Assembly (NCBI RefSeq): GCF_015143595.1 | Contig: NZ_WYEU01000001.1 | Location: 62,001 to 126,000 of the forward strand | DNA length: 64,000 nucleotides | Direction: 5' to 3' | From: Sneathiella sp. P13V-1 | Lineage (GTDB): Bacteria > Pseudomonadota > Alphaproteobacteria > Sneathiellales > Sneathiellaceae | Shown: one piece after another, positions 34,565 through 43,515 of the stretch | Numbering within the stretch: position 1 is the first letter of the stretch | How the letters are laid out: each line of letters starts with the position of its first letter | Program-made: the position numbers and the translations under genes | Notes under the pieces: model-generated | Databases searched by the model: none | What the model was told of the DNA's origin: nothing | What the model saw: the letters and a program-made list of their open reading frames with translations, nothing else

Positions 34565-37453
34565 ATGCATTTGAATAGAGACAAATACGTTAAGGGCGGG
34601 AGCCTTGTAAAATGGAACAAAGGGAAACTTCTCAAGGTCTTTTCCTTGCCCCTTTTTGTCATTTACTTCCTCATTTCTGCAATAACTGCCCCGTTTGCAA
34701 ATGCAGAAACAAAACCTGTCTTGTTCATCAGTTCCTACCATCCGGGTTTTCACTCTTTCTTCGACCAGATTGAAGGGCTTAAGGAAGGTCTTTCTGCGGC
34801 GTCTCAAGGAGCTTTTGACGTAGATCTTAGCATCGAGTTTATGGATACAAAACGCTTTCCGGACCAAACTAACATACGATCATTCAAAGCGCGCTTATCG
34901 TCTAAACTCGAAAAATTAAAGGCCGGCAAAAAGCCTGAACTTATCGTGGTGGGAGATGACAATGCCTTGGATTTTGCACTGAAAGAACAAGAGGGCCTGT
35001 TTGAGGGCTTGCCGATTGTTTTCCTGGGTGTCAACAATGTTAAAAAAGCGATAGCCCAAGATGAAAATCCAAGCATTACGGGCGTTGTTGAGCATCCATC
35101 CATTGGAAAAACACTTGATTTTGCCGAGAACCTTCTTTCAAAAAAAGGTTCAATTTATGTCATTACTGATGATACCCGGTCCGGGCATATCAACTTTGAC
35201 CTCCTTCAAGCTGCGCTTGCCACCAGAGATCTTGGAAACCGCATAGAGAATATCTCTTTAAAAGATCACACCATCACAGGAATGCTGGATAAGGTCTCCA
35301 AAATCAAATCTGGTTCCGTTATATTGTTCCTAAACGCCCACCGGGATTTGGAAGGCAACACCCAAACCACTGCCGAGGCGGCCAAGAAGCTGGCGCAATA
35401 TTCAAAGGTTCCCTACCTCCACCCGTGGAAACCATCCTTAGGCTTGGGATCTCTTGGCGGTGTCATTGTCTCCCATCATGAGCAAGGCCGCGTTGCGGGT
35501 GAACTTGCCGCACGTATTCTTCTAGCAGGCAGTGCCTCAGGTTTTGAAGTAGTCAGCGAAAGCCCTAATCCATTAATTCTCGACTACAATATTCTTTCCA
35601 AATTTGGAATTAGCAGAGGACTGATCCCCAAAAACGCAGTCCTGATAAACCGGCCCGAGGGCCTTTATGCAACCCACAAAGAATGGATTATCGGCGGCGT
35701 TATCTTCATATTGTTTCAGACATTCGCCATCGCAGTACTTTCGACAATTAATAGAAAGCGCAAAAAAGCGGAGGCCGCACTTCGATCCAGCGAACACAGG
35801 TTCAGAGACTATGCCGAGATCGCCTCAGATTGGTATTGGGAGCAGGACGAGAATTTAAGATTCACCTATCTTTCCAAACGTCATCATGAGGTAACCGGCA
35901 TGGCTCCTGATGCTTTCATTGGGAATACCCGAGAAGAAATGATACGGAAAACAGGGGTTGAGCTCACTGAGGAGTTCAAAGCCCATCTTGAACAGATCAA
36001 AAGTCACAAATCCTATAAAAACTTTGAATACAGATTTGTGCGCCCTGATGGAGAAGCGCGCTTTATCAATAATTCAGGAAAAGCCATTTTCGATTCTGAC
36101 AGCAATTTTACTGGGTATCGGGGCATAGGACGCGATGTAACCGAGGGTGTGCAGGCCAAAATTGATCTGCAAATCAGCAGAGATGAGCTTCAGAACCAGT
36201 ATGAACAAACACTCGAAGCGCAAAAGCGGGTAGAAGCACAATCCCGTGAGCTAGCAAAGTTGGCGCAGCGAGAGACTGAATTGCGCGAAAAAGCGGAAGT
36301 TGCTGAAAAATCAAAAAGTGAATTTCTTGCCTCCATGAGTCATGAGATCCGAACCCCAATGACAGGTGTGGTTGGTTTTGCGGACATGCTGCTTGAAGAT
36401 AAATTGGCGCCTGAAAGTGTTGAAAAGGTCACTCGGATCAAGGATGCAGCCAACGCCCTTCTAACCATCATCAACGACATTCTGGATATTTCGAAACTGG
36501 ATGCAAATAAGCTTCTCATCGAAGATATCGATTTCAACTTGGAAGAATTGATGCAGGATGTGGTCACCTTGTTCTCGCAAACACTTCCGATTGGCAAGCA
36601 AGGCAAACTATCCATTTCCTATGAACTAGACAGTGATTTACCAGCCCGCATTAACATGGATCCAATGCGTCTGCGGCAAATCTTGATCAATCTTGTTGGA
36701 AACGCCGTGAAATTTACGGAAAGCGGAGAAGTCATCCTCTCCTGCAAGATTGATCAAAAGAACGGGAGACTACGTTTCGAAATCAACGATACTGGTATTG
36801 GAATTAATGAAGAAGCCCTTCCAAACCTGTTTAACGAATTTACACAGGCAGACCCTTCCATCAGCCGCCGCTACCACGGTACGGGCTTGGGTCTTTCTAT
36901 CTGCAAACGGTTAGTGAATTTAATGAACGGAGACATCGGCGCACGAAGCATAGTTGGAAAAGGAAGCTGCTTCTGGTTTTCGCTCCCTTACAAGGAGGCA
37001 AAGGAAATTGATGAAAAAGGCCAAGACAAAAGCACTAAAAAACCAACGAAATTGAGTTTCGATTATCCTATTTCTGTTCTTGTTGCAGAAGACAACAATA
37101 TCAATCAGCTGATTATCAAAGGCCTGTTGAAAACCTTCAGCATTGTGCCCGATATTGTGGCGAACGGCGCGGAAGCAATTTCTGCGGTAGAGAAAAAAGA
37201 ATACGACATCATTTTGATGGACATCAGAATGCCGGTCATGAGTGGAGTTGAGGCGACACAATCTATTCGCAGCATGATTTCCCCCAAGAGAGATATTCCG
37301 ATTATCGCACTTACTGCGGATGTCATAGAAGATCATAAATCTTCATACTTAGACGCAGGAATTAATGAAGTCATCGCAAAGCCAATTGACCAAGCTAAAC
37401 TTTTTGAAGTTTTATCCAGCTTTACTGACAAAAATGCTACCGTAGCAAGCTAA
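34565..37453 (+). CDS. Membrane hybrid histidine kinase with ABC-type periplasmic sensor
   Basis: A 962-residue hybrid sensor kinase. A signal/membrane helix (about 20-45) is followed by a periplasmic domain (about 48-370, KPVLFISSYHPGFHSFFDQIEGLKEG...) like ABC substrate-binding proteins of the DUF534 type, then a helix near 378-398, one PAS domain (about 410-530), a coiled coil, and HisKA with phospho-acceptor His593 (MSHEIRTP). Next come HATPase (LINLVGNAVKF, NDTGIGI) and a receiver with Asp886 (LMDIRMPVMSG). The ATG at 34565 directly follows an in-frame GTG. No response-regulator gene is nearby. It probably senses a small periplasmic ligand. Confidence 0.93.
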   Translation: MHLNRDKYVKGGSLVKWNKGKLLKVFSLPLFVIYFLISAITAPFANAETKPVLFISSYHPGFHSFFDQIEGLKEGLSAASQGAFDVDLSIEFMDTKRFPDQTNIRSFKARLSSKLEKLKAGKKPELIVVGDDNALDFALKEQEGLFEGLPIVFLGVNNVKKAIAQDENPSITGVVEHPSIGKTLDFAENLLSKKGSIYVITDDTRSGHINFDLLQAALATRDLGNRIENISLKDHTITGMLDKVSKIKSGSVILFLNAHRDLEGNTQTTAEAAKKLAQYSKVPYLHPWKPSLGLGSLGGVIVSHHEQGRVAGELAARILLAGSASGFEVVSESPNPLILDYNILSKFGISRGLIPKNAVLINRPEGLYATHKEWIIGGVIFILFQTFAIAVLSTINRKRKKAEAALRSSEHRFRDYAEIASDWYWEQDENLRFTYLSKRHHEVTGMAPDAFIGNTREEMIRKTGVELTEEFKAHLEQIKSHKSYKNFEYRFVRPDGEARFINNSGKAIFDSDSNFTGYRGIGRDVTEGVQAKIDLQISRDELQNQYEQTLEAQKRVEAQSRELAKLAQRETELREKAEVAEKSKSEFLASMSHEIRTPMTGVVGFADMLLEDKLAPESVEKVTRIKDAANALLTIINDILDISKLDANKLLIEDIDFNLEELMQDVVTLFSQTLPIGKQGKLSISYELDSDLPARINMDPMRLRQILINLVGNAVKFTESGEVILSCKIDQKNGRLRFEINDTGIGINEEALPNLFNEFTQADPSISRRYHGTGLGLSICKRLVNLMNGDIGARSIVGKGSCFWFSLPYKEAKEIDEKGQDKSTKKPTKLSFDYPISVLVAEDNNINQLIIKGLLKTFSIVPDIVANGAEAISAVEKKEYDIILMDIRMPVMSGVEATQSIRSMISPKRDIPIIALTADVIEDHKSSYLDAGINEVIAKPIDQAKLFEVLSSFTDKNATVAS

Positions 37454-37471
37454 ATAAAACTGAAAACTAAG

Positions 37472-37885
37472 CTACTCGGCTTTTGTTTTTTTGGCCCAAA
37501 ATGCCAGTACGGGAAAAAACGCTATTTCCAAAATGAAAGAGGCGAGTATTCCATCTTTTAATAAAATACCCAAATCCAAGACACTCAACCGGAACATCCC
37601 CCCGAACGCGACAGCTAAACTAATGATAACAATAGTTTGTTGTAGTTTTCCAAACCAAACAGAGCTCAGCAGATAAACCCCGCCAATTGAGAACCACACA
37701 CCCCCAAGAAACCGAAAGTGATTATCTTGGATCTCATACAACCCTTCATCGAGAACAGCCACGAAGCCGGTGGATATTTGCCACCCCAGGGTTTGCATCC
37801 CCCCTAAACCGATATTTAACCCCAAAATCATAACAGCTAGCCCGGTCAAACCCAAAATCACTCGCAAAATTACAATTGACTGCAC
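37472..37885 (-). CDS. DUF4345 four-helix membrane protein
   Basis: A 137-residue protein with four predicted membrane helices; YEIQDNHFRFLGGVWFSIGGVYLL is the signature region of DUF4345. The start is taken as GTG at 37885, because GGAGG lies five bases upstream; an in-frame GTG seven codons earlier has no such site. It is divergent from the TetR gene with two operator-like palindromes between, so it is very likely the direct target of that repressor. The function of the family is unknown; small transport or stress roles are possible. Confidence 0.85.
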   Translation of the reverse strand: MQSIVILRVILGLTGLAVMILGLNIGLGGMQTLGWQISTGFVAVLDEGLYEIQDNHFRFLGGVWFSIGGVYLLSSVWFGKLQQTIVIISLAVAFGGMFRLSVLDLGILLKDGILASFILEIAFFPVLAFWAKKTKAE

Positions 37886-37916
37886 CTGAACCTCCTTAAT
37901 TTTCACCTTCAGATTT

Positions 37917-37978
37917 AAATTAGTACGCGTTCTAATTTAAAAAAAGAAGCTGGTCAATTGTTTTTTAGAACGCGTTCT
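37917..37978. promoter_or_regulatory. Two TetR-type operators between DUF4345 and tetR genes
   Basis: AAATTAG-T-ACGCGT-T-CTAATTT (37917-37938) and AGAACGCGTTCT (37967-37978) share the core AxAACGCGTTxT/ACGCGT, with centres 45 bases apart. The second is a perfect 12-base palindrome. The placement in the divergent gap fits autorepression and control of the membrane-protein gene by the TetR protein. Confidence 0.75.
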
Positions 37979-38019
37979 TTTATATAGAAATAGGATAATT
38001 CTAAAATCAGGATGCAACA

Positions 38020-38610
38020 TTGGGACGACGCCCAAAAAGTGACAGGCAATTTGAAGAGCTGAGGGCAAAAATCATTCTCTGTGCCCTAAGTCTCTTTCAA
38101 GAAGAAGGATATGCTGCGATTTCAATGCGCCGCCTAGCCAAAGAAGTTGGCTGCGCTCCCATGACAATCTACGCACATTTTGATGGAAAAATAGATATTT
38201 TACAGCACCTTTGGGCTGACATACTGGGCGAACTTTTTGATCACATCCGACATAAGCTGACCCCTGATCTTGACGATGAAGAGCGCCTTTCTTTGGCTTC
38301 CAAAATTTTTGTCCAGTTTTGGATTGATCACCCAGACCACTTCAGATTGGTGTTCATGTCTGCAGAAATCACACGAGCTGATGTTGGCAGTTTTCTTAAT
38401 AAGAGCAACACTTTAACCCATTTCCATTTTTATACTGAATTGGTGGAACCAGTCTGTGTAAATAAAGCTCGCGTAAAACTTGTCACCGACACTCTTTTGA
38501 ACATGTTAATTGGCATTGCATTTTGCGCAAACACCATTAAGGACTATCCTTGGTCAACCGCAGAAAACATGGTCGACGTGGTTTTAGAATCCGCCCTAAA
38601 CAAGAACTAG
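38020..38610 (+). CDS. TetR-family transcriptional regulator
   Basis: A 196-residue TetR regulator. The helix-turn-helix is at about 15-60 (ALSLFQEEGYAAISMRRLAKEVGCAPMTIYAHFDGKIDIL); the C-terminal ligand and dimer domain is about 80-196. Translation appears to start at TTG (38020) in MGRRPKSDRQ, with CAGGA about ten bases upstream; the nearby ATG at 38012 is out of frame. The two ACGCGT palindromes ahead of it suggest autorepression. Hydrophobic ligands are common for this family; none can be named here. Confidence 0.92.
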   Translation: MGRRPKSDRQFEELRAKIILCALSLFQEEGYAAISMRRLAKEVGCAPMTIYAHFDGKIDILQHLWADILGELFDHIRHKLTPDLDDEERLSLASKIFVQFWIDHPDHFRLVFMSAEITRADVGSFLNKSNTLTHFHFYTELVEPVCVNKARVKLVTDTLLNMLIGIAFCANTIKDYPWSTAENMVDVVLESALNKN

Positions 38611-38702
38611 CCTTACTCTAATCTACCACATCACAAAACTTTACTAATTTATGGATTGCTTTTAAGATTCCCCAAAAAGCATGTGTACTTTGGGAGGGAA
38701 AC

Positions 38703-39575
38703 ATGACCACTGATAACAACACGCCCCCCAAAAATGGGGCAGGAGAAGACGGACCAAAGAACGTTATTTCATTGATTGATGAAATGGCATACGTGACCGA
38801 GGTCGGAACAGACGATGTGTGGAAATGGCTGGCAGCTGGCTGGGCAGACCTGAAAGCGAATATCATGGTGAGTGTCAGTTACGCGGCGCTTTTTATCATC
38901 ATAGGCGTTGCCATTTCTTTCGGCTTTTATTTTATGGGGTGGCCTTACCTGATATTGCCGGGTCTGACCGGGTTTTTATTGGTAGGCCCCGCGGTTGGCA
39001 TTGGCTTTTACGAAATCAGCCGACGATCAGCGGCTGGTGAAAAAGTAAGCCTTTGGAGCGCGGTTACAGCTGCACGCTATAACAAACTTGGGATTTTCGG
39101 TTTTGGCGTTGCCCTTGCCTTTGTGTTTCAGGTTTGGATCCGGCTATCTTTTACCGTTTTCGCACTTAATTTCCCTGGTGTGATGCCGGACTGGCAGAAA
39201 ATTCTTCTTCGTGCTTTGAGCATTGAAGGTGTCTATTTCGGGATTTCAATCGGCATCGTTGGCGCTGTTTTTGCAACCTGTATTTTCTTTATAGGCGCAT
39301 TTTCCATGCCCATGATGATGGATCGGAAATCCGTTCTTTTGCCATCGCTGATCACCAGCGCCTACGCCGTTTATCATAATCGAAGCGCTATGATCCTGTG
39401 GGCCGCTGTTATTGTGACCTTTACCGGGATCGGGTTGATCACAGGCGGTATCGGCCTGATTGTGACCTTGCCTCTTATCGGCCATGCAACATGGCACGCC
39501 TATAAACACGTGATGTCGGGTGATTTGCCTGAGGGGCAATCTCATCCAACCGGGACAATTACTGCAGCAGGCTAA
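38703..39575 (+). CDS. DUF2189 membrane protein
   Basis: A 290-residue inner-membrane protein with about six helices after a polar 50-residue N-terminus. Family segments VWKWLAAGWADLKANIMVSVSYAALF, FLLVGPAVGIGFYEISRR and FFIGAFSMPMMMDRKSVLLPSLITSAYAV identify DUF2189, common in Alphaproteobacteria. These proteins are thought to be membrane components with no proven role; some have been linked to cytochrome oxidase gene neighbourhoods, but none is present here. GGGAGG lies just ahead of the ATG. It ends at a strong hairpin shared with the convergent hydrolase gene. Confidence 0.9.
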   Translation: MTTDNNTPPKNGAGEDGPKNVISLIDEMAYVTEVGTDDVWKWLAAGWADLKANIMVSVSYAALFIIIGVAISFGFYFMGWPYLILPGLTGFLLVGPAVGIGFYEISRRSAAGEKVSLWSAVTAARYNKLGIFGFGVALAFVFQVWIRLSFTVFALNFPGVMPDWQKILLRALSIEGVYFGISIGIVGAVFATCIFFIGAFSMPMMMDRKSVLLPSLITSAYAVYHNRSAMILWAAVIVTFTGIGLITGGIGLIVTLPLIGHATWHAYKHVMSGDLPEGQSHPTGTITAAG

Positions 39576-39582
39576 TTTTTGG

Positions 39583-39607
39583 CGCCACCGTATATGCTAC
39601 GGTGGCG
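39583..39607. terminator. Hairpin terminator between DUF2189 and hydrolase genes
   Basis: A perfect 10-base stem CGCCACCGTA / TACGGTGGCG with a five-base loop lies in the 41-base gap between convergent genes. AATTTTTGG precedes the stem on the plus strand, giving an AAAA-tract on the minus side only; bidirectional use is plausible. Confidence 0.65.
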
Positions 39608-39616
39608 TTCCGCTCT

Positions 39617-40477
39617 TTAGAGAAACTCTTTCAGGTCAGCCAGAAACTCTTCAAACTGGTCATGATGCAACCAATGGCCGGCATTTTTATAATTCTTCAC
39701 CTTTGCAGTGTTGAAGTACTTAATACGCCCGTCTTCTTCGGGATTTGACGCCCAACTATCCTCTCCATAACAAAGTAATGTTGGGCAGGTTATTTCCCCC
39801 CAGAGTTTTTGCACCTCTTCATGAGGCAAATCGAAAGGTCCCCAAACCCGCATATGCGGGTCAAACTTCCAGCTAAAGGTCCCGTCTTCATTTTGGTTTA
39901 CCGCATGAATGGTGAGGTGCAATGCCTGTTCATCTGAAAGATGCTTATTCTCCCCTTTCATTCGGGCAAGAGCATCCTCAAAAGTCTCGTATTTACGATG
40001 GGTTCGTGCACTGGCGGCACGTTTTTCATCAATCCATTTTCTCCACCGTTCCGCCATTGAGGTTTGTTGCATTTCCTCAATCATTTTTGGAGATGGTCCA
40101 AGTCCTTCAATAGCGACAAGTTTGCGCACCTTTTCTGGATATAATCCCGTGTAGCGAAGCGCGATATTCCCACCCATGGAATGGGAAACGATAGTAACCG
40201 GGCTCAACTCTTTCTGATGAACAAGTTGCGCAATATCATATATGTAATTCTGCACACTATAATTACCATCAGTAGACCATTCACTATCCCCGTGGCCACG
40301 CATATCTGGGGCAATGATATGCCAATCGTGTCGCAGCTCTTCCGCAATCCAGTCCCAGTTCCGACAATGATCCCGCCCACCATGGATAAGAAGCAGAGGC
40401 GGCGCTTCTGGATTCCCCCAATCGACATAATGAAGTTTGGTTCGCTGCGAAATAAAGCTGTGTGACGTTGGGCCCAT
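39617..40477 (-). CDS. Alpha/beta hydrolase
   Basis: A 286-residue soluble alpha/beta hydrolase. Oxyanion region LLLIHGGRDHCRNWD; APDMRGHGDSEW; nucleophile Ser100 in VSHSMGGN; acid in CYGEDSWASNP; catalytic His in NAGHWLHHDQ. The pattern resembles small esterase/epoxide-hydrolase or haloalkane-type enzymes, but a specific substrate is not readable. The gene stands alone: convergent to DUF2189 and divergent from a secreted protein gene. Confidence 0.88.
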   Translation of the reverse strand: MGPTSHSFISQRTKLHYVDWGNPEAPPLLLIHGGRDHCRNWDWIAEELRHDWHIIAPDMRGHGDSEWSTDGNYSVQNYIYDIAQLVHQKELSPVTIVSHSMGGNIALRYTGLYPEKVRKLVAIEGLGPSPKMIEEMQQTSMAERWRKWIDEKRAASARTHRKYETFEDALARMKGENKHLSDEQALHLTIHAVNQNEDGTFSWKFDPHMRVWGPFDLPHEEVQKLWGEITCPTLLCYGEDSWASNPEEDGRIKYFNTAKVKNYKNAGHWLHHDQFEEFLADLKEFL

Positions 40478-40567
40478 ATGACCGCTCCTTAACGATAGTC
40501 TTGTTCTTTTCCTTTATTATATGTCTAATTATCTACCTAGGTCCATCCTGAGGCGGGAATAAGAAGC

Positions 40568-41191
40568 ATGAAGCTCTTAACACAAAGGAATATCCTCGCA
40601 TCTATTGTGGCGGTGGCGGCGGTGATTTCACCAAGTCTGCTCAGCGCCAAATGCCCGACAAAAGATGATCTTAAATCAGGTGTTACTTTCACCCGCGCCA
40701 GCCCGTTTCTCTCGGAACTTGTTATTCAAATTGGAAATGGCATTAAAGCCCACAGGATCATGACCAGCAAAGGTGAGCGAGTAGAGATAATCTCCTCTTA
40801 CACCCATCCACTTGCGGTAGAAGAGCGAAGATCATCAACGGAAGTTCTTTCTATCAGCTATGATAAGGATCCAAATGAACTTACAAACCTGAAGAGTTCA
40901 GAAAACTGGAGTAGCAACATCAAGTTTTACCGGAACTCGGAACTTTTCTCAGAGGGGGAATTTGAAGTAGAGCTCACAGGGACATCTTCGGTTAGCGTTA
41001 AAGACTGCACCTATAAAACGTTGATGGTGGAAACAACCTTGACCTTTGATAAAGGAGGAGCTCCCATCAGATACAGAAAAGAGTATGCTCCTAAGCTGAA
41101 CTGGGTCTTAAAAGATATTCGCCTTGCCCGGAGTGGCATCCCGATTTCGCAAACGTCCTATGACAAGATCACCGTTGGCAAACTGAGATAG
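40568..41191 (+). CDS. Secreted protein of unknown function
   Basis: A 207-residue protein with a signal peptide (about 1-27, IVAVAAVISPSLLSA, cut near SAKC). Only two cysteines appear in the mature part (after the cut and in KDCTYK), able to form one disulphide. The rest is beta-rich and soluble. I do not recognise a family. It is followed after eight bases by the DUF4269 gene, suggesting a two-gene unit. Periplasmic location is inferred. Confidence 0.75.
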   Translation: MKLLTQRNILASIVAVAAVISPSLLSAKCPTKDDLKSGVTFTRASPFLSELVIQIGNGIKAHRIMTSKGERVEIISSYTHPLAVEERRSSTEVLSISYDKDPNELTNLKSSENWSSNIKFYRNSELFSEGEFEVELTGTSSVSVKDCTYKTLMVETTLTFDKGGAPIRYRKEYAPKLNWVLKDIRLARSGIPISQTSYDKITVGKLR

Positions 41192-41199
41192 CTCCTTTA

Positions 41200-41730
41200 A
41201 TGAAACCGCACTACAAAGACGTGCTCGAAGATTTGCAAGCACTGGAAAAACTATCTCAATATCAACCCGTCATCATCGGAACACCTCCGCTTGGGATCCA
41301 GATTGAAACGAGTGACATTGACATCGCTTGCAGCAGCATAAACCTGGAGGATTTTGAACGTGCAACGGTCAAGATCTTCGGTGATTTCAATGGTTTCTCA
41401 ACCCGCACCCGCTTTGTGCAACACCGCCCCACTGTTATTGTCAATTTTAAGCATATGGGATGGGAAATCGAAATATTCTGCCAAACAATCCCGACAATAG
41501 ATCAGTGGGGTGTTCGGCACTATTTCGTAGAAAAAAGGCTTCTAGACCTCGCTCCTGATCTGGCCTCACAAATTAGAGCACTCAAACAACAAGGCCTCAA
41601 AACCGAACCCGCCTTCGCGAAAACCCTCGGCCTTACAGGAGATCCCTATGAAGTCATTCTTGAATTGGAGAATAGATCTGATTATGAGTTATTGAATTTG
41701 CTTTCAGAATGCGTCCTCGGGAAGAATTAG
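41200..41730 (+). CDS. DUF4269 protein (nucleotidyltransferase-like)
   Basis: A 176-residue cytoplasmic protein. The segment IIGTPPLGIQIETSDIDIAC is the DUF4269 signature and looks like the G(S/T)xxxxDxD active-site strand of the nucleotidyltransferase fold, with both aspartates (SDIDI) kept and a third acidic position in WEIEIFCQ. It follows the secreted-protein gene by eight bases. The function is unproven; transfer of a nucleotide to a small molecule or protein is possible. Confidence 0.85.
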   Translation: MKPHYKDVLEDLQALEKLSQYQPVIIGTPPLGIQIETSDIDIACSSINLEDFERATVKIFGDFNGFSTRTRFVQHRPTVIVNFKHMGWEIEIFCQTIPTIDQWGVRHYFVEKRLLDLAPDLASQIRALKQQGLKTEPAFAKTLGLTGDPYEVILELENRSDYELLNLLSECVLGKN

Positions 41731-41735
41731 TACTT

Positions 41736-42335
41736 TTATTTTTTCTGTAAGATGGGCATATGCACATCTTCGTCTATACCTCTATCCGCACAAACCTTAA
41801 GATTTCCGGTTACATAACCAACGAGCTTCGCTTGATACACCGGTGCTGAAATATTTGGCCACTGTTTCAGAATACCCGCCAGTTCTTTGGCAGGTAAATC
41901 ATCACCTTTCGAGAGCTTACCTGACCTTACCTCGTTTACTCTACCTTCCCTGAGATCAAAAACCTCACTCACCTTACCGTGGCATTTGTGATTAGTATAT
42001 CGAACGATACCTACATCACTACTTGAAACGACTTTATTCAGAAAGTAGGTACCTGCGGGAACCTCTTTAACAAAGAATGCTGGGGTTTTTGCATCCCTTT
42101 TCATATCTACAAGAAACCAATTCCCAGTTAATCGTTCAGTCTTTACGTCGATTTCTAGAAATTGTGCACGTGCGTTCACCCGCATGTCGCTATTCAAAAG
42201 AGCAATCACAGCTGTATCAGAGCTTTCTGAGAACTTTATATCTGTCATGTTTATAAAGCCTAGGCACCCTGTCAGAGTGAACGACAAGGACGAAAAGACC
42301 ATAATTTTTAGGAAGCGCAACAACGGGTGAAACAT
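41736..42335 (-). CDS. Lipoprotein of unknown function
   Basis: A 199-residue lipoprotein. Signal FLKIMVFSSLSFTLTGC ends in the lipobox LTGC, with Cys24 as the lipid site; Leu at +2 favours outer-membrane sorting. The mature part has a DUF-like beta sandwich pattern with segments VPAGTYFLNKVV and KLVGYVTGNLKVCADR, as in bacterial proteins annotated as carboxypeptidase-regulatory-like. I cannot name a family. It starts seven bases after the stop of the BamE-like lipoprotein gene, so the two form a unit. Confidence 0.75.
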   Translation of the reverse strand: MFHPLLRFLKIMVFSSLSFTLTGCLGFINMTDIKFSESSDTAVIALLNSDMRVNARAQFLEIDVKTERLTGNWFLVDMKRDAKTPAFFVKEVPAGTYFLNKVVSSSDVGIVRYTNHKCHGKVSEVFDLREGRVNEVRSGKLSKGDDLPAKELAGILKQWPNISAPVYQAKLVGYVTGNLKVCADRGIDEDVHMPILQKK

Positions 42336-42342
42336 ATTTAGT

Positions 42343-42933
42343 TTAACCTGCTGAATCTGTTGTTTCTTTCAGTTGCACATCAAGGACAAGTTGACTTGAT
42401 TTGTCATACTCAACTACTAGTTCCTTTACCTTTGTGGTAAACTTTAACCCAAACGCGCGTGTTGCAACGTAATAGTATACGATTGCTTCAGCTTTACCAT
42501 TTGTCATTGGCTCACTGCGCTTACCTGTTTCTTTTCCCAACAAAGCTCTCACTTCACTAACAGTGGATTTGTTTTTCTGGATCTTACCGACCAGAGATGT
42601 ATCAAAATCTGTCGCATCACTTTTAAAAGAGCTGGTAAAAACCTGTCCCACTAGTACGTCATTGCTAAAGTAAAATGATTGTGTTCGCGCTGCGACAACA
42701 TCTTTCTCTAAAGGGTCGCCCTTCGTATCTGCAAAAGAATATGACAAAACATCCAATGTAGCGCCATTTTTTACCTCTTTCCCTGAAGCATATGGCGCAC
42801 CCAGTTTTTGTTGAATTTCTACTATTGTTGTTTTTCCAAGTGCAACGGATTTATTTTCAACTCGGTTAAAATCTGCCCCGGCTGAACACGCCCCTAGCAC
42901 CAGTAAAGACAACACTACGATAATCTTTTTCAT
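42343..42933 (-). CDS. Lipoprotein with two BamE/SmpA-like repeats
   Basis: A 196-residue lipoprotein with signal MKKIIVVLSLLVLGAC (lipobox LGAC, Cys16). Two BamE/OmlA-type units are visible: KSVALGKTTIVEIQQKLGAPYASGKEV (about 29-55) and VGKIQKNKSTVSEVRALLGKETGKR (about 115-140), each with the turn-helix and LG(x)P/K pattern. BamE proteins usually carry one such unit. Outer-membrane attachment is likely. Together with the downstream lipoprotein it may form a small cell-envelope unit. Confidence 0.8.
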   Translation of the reverse strand: MKKIIVVLSLLVLGACSAGADFNRVENKSVALGKTTIVEIQQKLGAPYASGKEVKNGATLDVLSYSFADTKGDPLEKDVVAARTQSFYFSNDVLVGQVFTSSFKSDATDFDTSLVGKIQKNKSTVSEVRALLGKETGKRSEPMTNGKAEAIVYYYVATRAFGLKFTTKVKELVVEYDKSSQLVLDVQLKETTDSAG

Positions 42934-43121
42934 TTATTCCCCCCACACAATGTTCTCATATTGATTGCATCTCATAATACAACCTAAGAAGTGATTTTCT
43001 AGTATCTTTTCTCATTTTCATTCAAGTTTAATACTGGTTCAGAGGATCCTCACTTTAAAGAAATTGTTCGACACGATCTTTGGATTTCAAATAGGATGCT
43101 TGCTAACGATAGGAGAAACAT

Positions 43122-43514
43122 ATGTCGAGATCTGGAAGTTGTTTGTGCGGGAAAGTGACCTTTACAGCCGATCCGTTAGAAATATTACAGGCATGCCATT
43201 GTGATATGTGCCGAACTTGGGGTGGTGGTCCCTATATGGCGGTCCCTTCCAACAACGCCAAGTTCAAAGGGCCAATTTCCACATACTCTTCGTCCGAATA
43301 TGCAGATCGCGGTTTTTGTTCCAATTGTGGAACACATTTGTTTTTCTACGCAAAGAAGCAGGATATGCATGGCATCCCGATCGGCCTTTTTGACGACCAA
43401 TCGGGATTACCGTTCACAGCCGAAATCTACACAGATGAAAAGCCGGATTACTATGAGTTCGCCAATAAAACGGCCCATATAACCTCCGACCAATATGTGA
43501 AAAAATTCCGATAA
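43122..43514 (+). CDS. GFA (CENP-V/Gfa) family zinc protein
   Basis: A 130-residue protein of the GFA family. The zinc cysteines are all present: Cys7 and Cys9 (CLCG), Cys25/27/30 (CHCDMC), Cys66 and Cys69 (CSNCGTH). Members include glutathione-dependent formaldehyde-activating enzyme, but most are unassigned. AGGAGA precedes the ATG. The stop is one base from the stop of the thioesterase gene on the other strand, so the two genes converge with almost no room for a terminator. Confidence 0.9.
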   Translation: MSRSGSCLCGKVTFTADPLEILQACHCDMCRTWGGGPYMAVPSNNAKFKGPISTYSSSEYADRGFCSNCGTHLFFYAKKQDMHGIPIGLFDDQSGLPFTAEIYTDEKPDYYEFANKTAHITSDQYVKKFR

Positions 43515-43515
43515 T

